Part shown: positions 35,453-45,696 of the stretch, piece by piece
Position numbering within the stretch: position 1 is the first letter of the stretch
Layout: each line of letters begins with the position of its first letter
NCBI GenBank assembly: GCA_015499985.1
Contig: JAAAUF010000019.1
Coordinates: 46,416 to 110,415, forward strand
Direction of reading: 5' to 3'
DNA: 64,000 bases
Origin: Haplosporangium gracile
Taxonomy: Eukaryota; Mortierellomycota; Mortierellomycetes; Mortierellales; Mortierellaceae
Notes under the pieces: generated by a model
Database searches by the model: none
What the model was told of the DNA's origin: nothing
Seen by the model: only the letters and a program-made list of their open reading frames with translations
Translations under genes and position numbers: made by a program

Positions 35453-38400
35453 CTGCAGGAGCAACTCCTGATCAGGGACCATAAACATCCCCGTCTCATT
35501 GCCATACCCCTGCATGACGCGTCGAATAATCCTCGTTGAGATCGCGCCGCCCGAATAACCCGCCAAATCCTGCTCATCCAGGATCAGGTCATGGTCTTGA
35601 TCCAGTTCCCAGAACTTGCAGTAGATCACATAAAAGTGCTTGTACGAGAAACAGTCCTCAGTCTGATTAAGATCACTGTTTTCGAGCTTGCGCAATGTCT
35701 TGTCAAAGTTGGCTCGACGCAGATCTGATAACTTCATCTTGCCATGTCGCCGGTTCGCCTCATAAAAGATTCGCGTGATCACCGTTTCCACTACGGGTAC
35801 AAAAAAAATTATGGGGATTAGCGGAACGTTAACCGCAGAATTAAAGAGAACGAAAACTTGTCACGATGATGAAGAATAGGGAACTTACGATAACGCTCTT
35901 GAAAGACGGCATTGCCAGACAAGAACTCGAGTCCAGGGTGGAAAAGAACCAGGTCCTGAAGGACAGCCTCAAAGTCTGTAGGCGTTAGGACATTCGCGCT
36001 GGGTTGCTTCAAGATCGCAAAGATCTATGTTGTCGAACAAGTGATCGTCAGGAGCCAAAAAAATAAATTCGCAGATCACGATCGATATTTGATTGCGGAG
36101 TTTTGATCGAATCAGAGCTGGTCAATTGATCGTGATATACATGAACGCCACCAACTCTAATGGTTTCACCATGGCTCCAGTTAAACAGAGAAAGAAAGTC
36201 AATCACTATCTCTTACCATAGAAATCTCGTCAGGACAAGTCTCGACAAGGGATTCCCAGACCCGCTCAAATTCTAGGAACCGGACTTCATTGCTCCCAGC
36301 AAGGTCGACCTTTCGGAACAGAGCGCGGTTCATATACCGTGGCAGCTCACAGCAATGGATTGTGATGGCTACGAATCCTGCCTCTGACAGCACGCCATTC
36401 TTCGCCACCACAAAAATCTCCTTGGCCTTTGTCTAATGCAAGAATAGGAAAAATATAAATCAATTAGCTTCAACACTTAAATAACAAGGACTCACAAGTG
36501 TCCATTCCACAAACAACCTACCACGGCGCTGTAGACTCGCTGGCGGCGCTTGGATGCGGCCACAGGCTTTCCCATGGGAAAGTAGAATGGAGGAATGACA
36601 TAGTCACTTGTAGCAGCTTTGCCCGATGCAGAAGTTGGACTGTCCACGTTGGATCCATCGCTCTCAGACTGAGAGGTCGCCGCCTGCCGTAATGGTTGTT
36701 GCTGTTGAAAACTGCTGCGAAGATTAGGGAGACTTGTCTTCTTCTTGAGCAATAGCTTCTTGCCTCCAGAGCTGTTGTTCCGCTTCCTGCGAGACTTGAA
36801 TCCAGCGGCAATCTTGCTCTGTTGGGTCTTTGTCTCCTCCTGCTCTTGGAGTGCGAGTTGCTTCTGGAATGGACACTCTGGCTCCTCAACAACTGCTATC
36901 GCCACAGTCGCAAGTGAAGTTGCCTTTAGCTCAGTCTCAACCACAGATTCGGCCACGATAACCTCGCTTGTTTGTGCAACAGCGACACCCTCTTCTTCTA
37001 CTTTCTTCCTCTCATCCTGAAGGGAAGAAATAAGCCCAACAACACCAGCTAGGTCAGGGCTCTTAAGCGCGATGCTCTCGTAACTGTCATTCTCCAAAGC
37101 AGCATCAGTATCGACGTCCAGAAAAACTTTGGTAGCAAGAGATACAGATAGTGGCGACGCCATGGCTGGTGCGCTCACCGTACGGAACAAAGTGGATATC
37201 GTTCCTGGCACCGACGTTGCCTCGCGTTCAGGTAAGCTTTCTGTAGAAAGTTCCATAGTCGGCTCAAACTTCATTATCGATCCAGTAACGATACTCTGCG
37301 CAAGGCGAATGGTACCGGGAGAACGCTCTGCAGCATCCAACTCCTCGGGAGATGCAAAAAATGACAATCCTGTCGCTGACTCTAGAGCTCCTACTGACTC
37401 AACCTCCTCCTTGCTCACGTCTGTCGCCACGCTAGCGCTAGCAACGCCCTCCATTCCGTGCGGCCTCACTTCTTCCACAGTCTGCTCTGCTGTCGACATC
37501 TCCACGTCCGCCGAGCCAATAACCGCATCTTCCGCCATCTCAACCTCCTTCTGATCATCTCCCGCATGTGGGCTTCCGGTCTGGCTGAAAGGGGTCTCAT
37601 CCACGTCCATGGTCGAGGCACCCATGTCAAGTCTGTGCGCTTCACCCGCTGCTCTCAAAGGCATCATAAAAGTCTTCAAAGGCACTGTTGATGCGCCTAT
37701 CTCGCTCTTGATGTTGGAGAGACTACGTCTACGCAAGGGCTTCATCGTTCTTGTTGGGGTGAGAGGGACGATAAGTCGAGATCTGTAACTTGGTGCATCT
37801 GGCGAGTTGCTGAATGAGATAGTTCCTGAGACTGAGGTGGTGTCGGTCGTGACGAGAGGGGAAGACAAGCCGGTCAAGTGAAGATGCGACGTGTTGGACT
37901 CCGGGGATAATAGAGACACGTAACCAGATGATGACGATGATGGTAAGTTAGAATCCGACGTAGCCTTGATCGACGCCTTCAGAATATCCGCATCTATTAA
38001 TCGTCGCGCGCGTGAAGTATTAGTATTTACTCAGTGTGCTCAGCATCTTACTTATTCCATGGTACAGCTCATTTCATTGGCATTGCAGCACTTACAAGAA
38101 AGCTGTCCAGAGGCGAGAATGGGCGCAGAGCGTGTACGACGCAAGACATGCGACGATGACCCGCCTTCATTCCCAGTTTTTGAAGCCCCTGGGTTTCCAG
38201 AACTTGAGATAGAGTTGGCACTATTCAAAGTGCCAACTACTGGACTCCCAAGTCCAACCCCACCAATAACCTTCCTGTTTGTAATGGTGTTGGCAGCCGT
38301 CTTTCTGGGTGTCCTGTCTGCTGGGACATCTTTAGAGGGGGATTGGCCGCGCCACTGCCACTGCCACTGTCGCTTACTAGGACTGGATTCCACTACTGGT

Positions 38401-40751
38401 GTCAATGCTGTTTTCTGGCCAGGCTCTGGTTCAGATGAGTGGTTTTGTTGGGATTGAAGTTGAGATTGAGATTGAGGTTGAGGTTGAGATTGAGGTTGAA
38501 GTTGAGGTTGAGGTTGAGGTTGAGATTGAGGTTGAGGTTGAGGTTGAGGTTGAGGTTGAAGTTGAGGTTGAAGTTGAGGTTGAAGTTGAGGTTGAGGCTG
38601 AAGCTGAGGTTGAGGCTGATCCTGGGATTGATAATGTGCTTGAGACTGCGAAGGCTGCGGCTGTTGCTGTAGTTGTGGTTGTGGATACGAGTGTGCTGGC
38701 TGTTGGAGAGTTGTCGATAGTTTTCTGACGTGATTAGCGTTGGGAGAGAGCACTGCCGACTTGTATGGTGAAGCCCTGACAATGCGATCCTGAATCTGCT
38801 CACTCAGAGACCACGCCTCGAATTCTATGGTTGATATAATGTAGACAAAAGCAACCAAAGCAAGTAAGGTGGTTAATGTCATGATATCAGGAAATAAGGA
38901 ATACAGAAAATGGGCAAGAGAAGAAAGATGACAGTAAAGGGATCATGTACAACGAAAAGCCTCCTCTTGCTCCTTTGCCTTACCTGTGCTCTCCATGTTT
39001 GAGAGAACAGAGTGATGATGACTCTCTTTCTTACGAGATGGACTCAGAGGAGGTGTCGCTGCAGCGCTTTGTCTTCCTCTTGGAGAGAGGGGCTGCTGAG
39101 AGGGCGAACGAGGTACGTGAGGGAAACTAGAAGACGACGATGTGTTTGGCGAGCTCGAAGATGCAAGTACAGAAGAGTACAAGAGTGGACTTCGCTCGGT
39201 GAGTTGCTTGTGGCCCGGAGATGTCGACTTTGAGACCTTTTCCACAAGACCCGTAAGCGACTCTGCTGTTGGAGACTGAACCAAAACGGCTGGAGGGGCT
39301 AAGCGAGGAAAGTCGACGTGCGAAATAATTGTTGTTGCCGAATGATCGCCCTGATGTGATACTGATACATTCTGACGGAGAAGATGGTGCACCTGTAAAG
39401 TGTCTGTCGCTATGGGCTGAAGACTTGATACTCCAGTCGAATGAGTCGTATGCCTCGGTGGACTGAAAGATCTCTTTGTCGAAAGGAAGGGTGACAGCGA
39501 AGGAGAAGTGTCCTTGTCCTTGTCCGAATGCGAGTTGAAAGTAGAGTAAGAGGAGGGGAAGGATGAGGGGGAGGAAGGAGAAGAGAAAGGATTCGGTTCG
39601 GAAACTGACTGAGCTGTCGATAAAGATGGACTCATTTTACTGTTCTTGACCTTTAGATCGCATGTTTGAAATCCAGTAACAACAGGATGCTGACTCGTCG
39701 TAGGATTAGAAGCCGCGTCCGAGTTGATCCCATGCTGCTCGTCGTGCAGGCCAAACTCCTCAGACCCCGAAAAGCCCTCCGTGACCGAGTGTCGACTCGA
39801 TTTACTCTTGGAGGAACTAGGCGAACAGAGGAAAGAAGGCGACGATTTTCCCATTGGCGAGTGAGATATAAACAGCGCGGGTGAACGAACAGGTGATCCT
39901 ATGGGTGAATGCCCGCTCATCGCCATATGGATACTCATTCGTCCTGATGTTGGAGGCGATGGCGTAGGTGAAGGAATATCGTCTCCCAGACCTAATGGAC
40001 CAGCGTAGATTGGAATAGGCTCGCTTCCGAGATACTGGCCATAGCGATACGATCTTTGTGACGACGCGAGGATGGATCCCTCTTGCTGGCAAGGAGAACA
40101 AGTACAATAACCCTTCTTGGTCGACGATCCTGAGTGCCAATGTCGCTGGCAATGTGTGCTTCCAGGCGTCGTTCCAGTCCGCTCTGAACGGGTCACAGCC
40201 GCAGGCGAGGTTGATAGATCTAATTCATTCTGACTACCATCATCGTGGCCCTTGGACTTTGTCTTTGAGCGACCGCTCTTTGAATGTCGAGTCGAGGGTG
40301 AAGAGGAGGGTGATTGCCGTCGAGCTGGGTGTGGCGAGTCCAGAGTTCGCTCTGATGAACTGTCCCGTCGAGAGGTCTTGGTCGATGATGGCTCTGAGGC
40401 GGGTTCCAGTCGATCTGAGCGTCTACTGTGCTCTGTTCGGAATCGCCCTCCTATAGTGTCCGTCTGGGTCAGGTCGGTCTGGGAACCACGAACAGCCTCC
40501 GAGAGGGAACTTGGTCCGGTGGACTGAGAAGTTGCCACCAAATGCGAACGTTGATCCTGCTCCTGCATTGTCGTTTCAGATATACTGGTTACAGTTGGTG
40601 GCGTCGAAAAGGCAGTGGTACAAGTGCCAGGAGGGGAGGGGGAGGAGTGAGGTTGAGCCTGAGAGCGATGGTAGTGGCCGTCATTTTGACGCATCTGGAA
40701 TTCTTGGTACTTTAAGAGCTCTTCGGAGGTGCCTTCTCGTGACCAGGCCAT
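33286..40751 (-). CDS. Very large PP2A B'' (PPP2R3-type) regulatory subunit
   Basis: Calcium-binding B'' subunit that targets protein phosphatase 2A. Seven exons (40751-38984, 38824-38096, 37993-36522, 36432-36217, 36024-35889, 35790-33894, 33772-33286) join in phase to 2234 residues, several times the usual length. Residues 1-1300 are Ser/Pro/Gln-rich with a PQ minisatellite. The conserved core starts at IPPFYFPMGKP and contains CCELPRYMNRALFRKV, FVHPG-like LVLFHPGLEFL, FSYKHFYVIYCKFWELD, EF-hand loop 1 (DQDHDLILDEQD, about 1504-1515) and loop 2 (DLDGDGLLTVFE, about 1743-1754). Disordered polyQ and acidic inserts split the core. The end, SPWIVYVESEYEKLV, matches the family's WEKYAAEEYDxLV region. 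Start codon choice in exon 1 is tentative. The first two exons could also belong to a separate transcript, though phases and frames agree. Confidence 0.85.
38455..38640. repeat. Hexanucleotide minisatellite coding Pro-Gln/Leu-Gln repeats
   Basis: About 30 imperfect copies of GTTGAG/GTTGAA (plus strand), read on the minus strand as alternating Gln with Pro or Leu in the second exon of the PP2A B'' gene. All copies keep the frame because the unit is six bases. The antisense strand reads as an open Val-Glu repeat frame, which is a side effect. Confidence 0.9.
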
Positions 40752-41789
40752 TGGAGGTGAGAGCGGCGATTTCTCGCCACTGTCGGCATGGGCCACCTTT
40801 GAATATCCTTGAGAATCAATAATGGCACCTGTAGCTGGTCGCTGTGCGTGTTTGTTTTGTTGGTGGTGAGTTGTTTGATGTTTGCGTGATAAAGACAGTT
40901 TGCAATGGTACGACAACGATAGCAGTCAATACGAGCAGGACCAATATTGATGAACAAGAGAAAGTAAAGTAGAGAAAACGAAATGACAAGGTTAGTGTTG
41001 TGTCAGCCTCAGTTTTACAAAGAGGGAGAGAGAGACAAAAGAGAGAGTGTGTGTGTAGCGGGAGAAGAAGAAGAGACGACGAAGGGAAAGGAGAAGAAGG
41101 AGAGGGGATGAAAATAGGAAAGATGAGAAAAAAGGAAAATCCAAATCAGGGGCCAGCAGTAAAAAAAAAAAAGGAAGGGAAGGGAAAGGAAAAGGGAAAG
41201 GGAAAGTAAGGGACAAGTGAGAGAAAATAGGGATCGCTATTTTATCGAACGAACGCTCAAACGTAAGGACAGAGTGACAGAGAGGGTGAGAGAGAGAAAA
41301 GTCAGCAAAGGGGAGAAGGGGGAGGGGAGGAGGGGAAGGACACCGATGGGAGCACCAGCGCGGGAAGAGGGGGCGAGAAAAAAAGTGTCGTCTGGTCTGA
41401 ATCGCAGCCCCTCTCCCCCATCAGTGGTAGAAGAACAAAGCGCTGGGCGTCGAAAACAAGAAAAGAAACTCCCATTCCTTCCATGACTACATTGCATTAA
41501 CCTCACATGGTCAAAGAACGAAAAAAAGAATGAATTGAACGGGTTCCTGTAGTTCTAATGTGAGCATGGCCGCATGAAGTTTCGCGATCGCTGCTCTCAT
41601 CCAGATGCAGAGGTGTTCGAAACGGAATTCGCGTCGTTTTTTTTTGGTTTGTTGCCCTGAGCGCATGCACACTCTCTTCCCGTTGCACTTCCTGCTTTAG
41701 CCTTCATCATTGCAACTCTGCTCAACCAACGCGACGACCCTCACTCAGAATTAAAATAGCGTTGCCGGCAAACAAAAGAAATACACACT
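40752..41789. promoter_or_regulatory. Leader and promoter region of the PP2A B'' gene
   Basis: Purine-rich on the plus strand from about 41030 to 41340, thus C/T-rich on the minus strand, as in other leaders of this window. An AG at 40829/40828 on the minus strand (CTACAG|GTGCC) could be an acceptor for an upstream non-coding or short coding exon. No other gene is seen. Confidence 0.35.
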
Positions 41790-42815
41790 TCAACTTACAT
41801 CCCGCAACAATCCACTCACGTTCAATGACAACCGTGTGCTTGCCTAAGAGAAAAAGAGTCGACGTTGACGCGTTTTGGAAGAGGCGGAGCATGAGACGTG
41901 AATGGAGAGCGACGACAGGACGTGTGGAAAAAAGAGAAAAGGTATAAAGTGATTGAGAAAACGGCAGATAACGATATGGACAGACAGGAAGACAAATGAT
42001 AAAGAACGACAAAGGTCCCATCTTGGTAGTAAGTGAAGGAGACAGCGGTCTCATAAACTCCGTCTTTACTTTTGTCCTGCCATTGAGCATCTTTTTCTCT
42101 ACAGCCAGCCCCACACCTGCCAAAAAACACATTCGAACATGAGCGACAGACCTGTTTCCTGCTGTGGCAAAAATTCCACCACTCCTAGACCTACGATATC
42201 GCCTTCGCTGTGCGTGTAAATGCAATCGTTTGCTTGGGCAATGAAAGCAATGACAAAAAGGCAATTACTTTTCTTTTCCATGCGTACGTGCGTGTATTTG
42301 TATTTGCATAAGCGTGCCTGGCACTTGAGACGAATCCTTCGTAATTTCCTCCTCAATACTTCTTATTTCTCCTTCACATATTGATACCCCCAATAATAAA
42401 AGTATGCGAGTTTACTAAGCTTCCAACCCATCTGCTCGAGCCCACCTCATTGTATATTAGTGCTGCTTCCTCGTCGTACTCCAATGGCTCATATAAACTC
42501 TCCCTCTTGTTGAAACACAGCCGCCGTCGATGTTAACGATCGAAATAGAAACAAAGAGAGACAAAGAAAATCGCGATGTTTTGTTGTGGACATGTCGTGC
42601 ACTGCGGTTGGGCTTGATTACCCAATAACCTTGTGATAGGGAGGACCAAAGGAGCATGGACAAAGCAGAGAAAAATCTAAAGATCATGGCAATTGATATC
42701 CTTTCTTGCTGCTACTTACCTCAAGAATACTCGGCGTGTCAAGGTCGCGCTGGTGAGCCATCGAAGAAGGCGTGTGTGGCTCTGGATCCAACGCTGAGAT
42801 TTTACTAGAGTCCAT
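41790..42815 (-). CDS. Possible small multi-exon gene, structure unresolved
   Basis: Several short pieces on the minus strand look coding but I cannot join them with certainty. Exon 1 (42815-42720) would encode MDSSKISALDPEPHTPSSMA plus 12 residues and ends in a perfect donor (GTAAGT). A second piece (42505-42446) continues in phase with RESLYEPLEYDEEAALIYNE. Further pieces read IEEEITKDSSQVPGTLMQIQ (about 42355-42290) and CREKDAQWQDKSKDGVYETA followed by VSFTYYQDGTF (about 42100-42010). A last piece may end near 41790 or 41722. A C/T-rich minus-strand stretch at 43270-44600 could be its leader. I do not recognise the protein. Transcript evidence is needed to fix the exons; it may be a chance set of open pieces. 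Confidence 0.3.
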
Positions 42816-42899
42816 ATCCGACTGTAAATGCCTTTCTTCTCGTAGGTAAAGAAGGGCGTGCAATGGACGTCGAGGATAGTCAATCAAGGATAGAGAGAA

Positions 42900-45696
42900 T
42901 CCTGAGAAAGGAAAAGAAGGATGGAAGGGGGCGGGGTTGAAGGTTAAGGGGGGAATAGTGTATTGGCAGGGATAATAGGAAAGGCGAGGTTGTTTCCTGC
43001 GGGAGATAAGAACGCGGAATTTCAGAATTTCAGAAGGCTATCGATTATGCCTTGTTGCTTGAGAGGAATTGATGCAAGTGTTGGGTGGTCGATACGCGCG
43101 CTCCTGGTGCTGTATGTAGGTGGTGGCAGTGGTAAGGGTGATGGTAGTGGTTGTAGTGGTGACCAATGATACTAGCAAGAAAAGAATGGAGAAGCTAAAG
43201 GAAAGAAAAGGAAGAAGGCAGAAGGTGAAGGGAACACGTCAGAGAAAGAAGCCGATCTGGATCTTGCTTACTCCACTCAAGCTCTCTTATTGCTTGTGTT
43301 GATATTGTTGCTGTCTTTTGTTAGAAACAGATAAGGGGGTACGAGGGAGACAGAGGAGACTATTACTTTTGGGAAGAACAGGCGGGTGGGCGATAGGTTG
43401 AGTTGAAGCGAGGCGGATGAAGTGATTCGTGGAGAAAAGTGATAAAGCAAGAAAGGAATAAACAATGAGAGAATGAAAGTGAAGGAAGGGAAAGAGAAGG
43501 GATAAGTGAGAATGTGGTGAAGAAAGAAAGAAAGCGAAAGAGAGAGAGGATGCCTGCAAGAAGGGAAAAGGTGAGAAGAACACACAGAAAAAAAAAGGAG
43601 GGATGGAAAGGCGAATGTGCCACAAGGGTTGGATGAGAAAAGGATATACACATTCACACATGCACACACAACACATACATGTACACCCCCCAATAGCCAC
43701 TACAAAATAAAAACAAAACATGTAATTGCACAAAGAAAAAAAAAAGGAGGAAAATAAAAAGGACAGAAAGGAAAAGGAAAAGGAAAAGGAAAAGGAAAAG
43801 AGAAGGCAAAGAACAGACTGAGAAACGACAAAGGGGAACGAGTGGGGGGGGATGAGAGAGGGACAAACAAAGGGAAGGAGGTGGTGTTGGATGAGGATAT
43901 GAGGAGGCAGAGGCTGAAGAGATAGGAGTGGGTTCAGCGAGAGACCGACGCTCGTCACTGGCAGCTCAAAACAAAAAGGGCCATTTGCGATCCCTGACAG
44001 GCGTTTCTTCTTGTTGTTCATGTTTTGCTGTCGATTCTTGTTTGAAGTTGCGATATGTGGGTACTTGCTATATGGCATGGATCTTGCTGTTCGTAGGAGA
44101 AGAGACTGCTGCAGGGAGAAGGAAAGGATATGTGAGTATGATTAGACTCGCTTTGTCTCTCAAGCCATGATAATAAGCAGAATATGGGATGATAATGTAG
44201 GGAAGTATTGGGATGTATAGGGTTAAAACTGGTGGAGGATATTGAAAGGAGTAAATGAAGGGAGAAGGAAGGTTATTATGCGGGGGTAGCACGTTTAAAA
44301 AAAGAAAGCAAAGCAAGGCAAAAAAAAAAGTCAAAAGAAGAAGAAAGAAAGAGGTTTCGAGGAACAAGGTATCTCCTGTCCACGGGCGTTTAGGGATGCA
44401 ATTGAAGTTTTTGCGACATACACTAGTTAAGGTACCCAGTCTGGGAATGACTGAAGAAGGGCTTTTTATCAAAAACACTGAAGAATGGAGGGTGAACGAG
44501 ACAAATAAAAAAAAGAAAAAAGAAAAAAGGAAAAAGGAAAGAAACGCGGGAGAGGTAGCGTGGTGATGGCCAAATGGTCAAAGGAGGGGAACAAGCAATA
44601 AAAATGAGATGGAGAATGAGTGAAAAATGAGAGGTCAAAACGACAATGCAATGCGAAGGGAAAGGGGAAAAAAGAGAAGAGAAGGGAAGAGAAGGGGGGC
44701 GGGTGTCACCTTGAGGTTTTCGCTAGAGCCTTGCATGCATGCATCAAAAAACACATACCGCCTATGCGGAACAAACAACAGGCAAGCACCAAATGGGAAA
44801 AGCACAAGCAAAAGGTATGTCAACTGGCATAATGGTGGCACCAATGCCTTGTCTGTCCGAGAAAAAGGGAGCCACCCGCTCTACTCAAGGCACGTCCGAG
44901 CTTTTGGCTTCGCTTCACAGGCCCCTTTTCTTCCTTTCCATACGGCATGAAAATCCAACACTCATAGGAAATAACAGCAACAAAGTCCTCACAGGGTCAA
45001 CTCTGAGTCATTAACATGTCAGTGTTGCTTTTTTGTTGCTTTTTCGTTGCTTTTTCGAAGAAGAACGAACGAACGATAGCAGGCAAAACGCATCAGCATC
45101 CCAATTGGTACTCCTTCCATTTTCCTAGCTCCAACGAGGAGTGAGAAAACATGGAGAATAGGAGACCCATAGAGAATGAACAAGAGAACGACAAATATCC
45201 AGTTTTACTTGCTTCATTTCAATGTAAAATAGTAAGAAAAAGAAAGCAAGGGAAAGGGCCGGATCAGATCAGGGCAATTGTGAATCTGTGTTGCCAAAAC
45301 GTGGCCCGCCCGTCTGTACCTACAGCAAACGCAAGTACGTATGGACCGGCGCTAGGCATGGTGTCAGAAGGAGAAGGCAAAAACATCACCCTACTCTATT
45401 CAATAACGAAGTTGTTCGTTTGACTGACGCATCTCGACAAGGAAGAGGAGCTCCATCAAGAAAAGGGGGGCGAGAAAAGGGAGATGACAAAGCGTAGGAT
45501 GGTTGTTGTTCCAATGTTCCCCCCTTTCTTCTCCGTGCCTAAAGGATCGAACGCGCCATTATCTCGAAGAAGAAGAACGACATGGCAAAGAGGAGGAGAA
45601 AAAGATAAATATGTCCTCGTATGCTCTAACCGCCAAAAACATCAACATACGCAATTTTTTTCTTTTTTTTTATTTTATGACACATGGGAAAGGAAG
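42900..45696. other. Gene-poor purine-rich region
   Basis: The plus strand is heavily A/G from about 43170 to 44700, i.e. C/T on the minus strand, the signature of long leaders elsewhere in this window. Long open frames here (for example 43287-44078 on the minus strand) encode only Leu/Ser/Phe/Pro and are products of composition. The right end, 45000-45690, is the 3' flank of the PTP gene. No domain is recognisable. Confidence 0.45.
43771..43800. repeat. GAAAAG hexanucleotide repeat
   Basis: Five perfect copies of GAAAAG in the purine-rich region between the unresolved gene and the PTP gene. Confidence 0.85.

Noticed and set aside
38399..38728. Plus-strand Val-Glu repeat protein
   Set aside because: It is the antisense reading of the PQ minisatellite in the PP2A gene.
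43287..44078. 263-codon minus-strand open frame
   Set aside because: Product is Leu/Ser/Phe/Pro low-complexity from a polypyrimidine block; no domain, and overlapping frames look the same.
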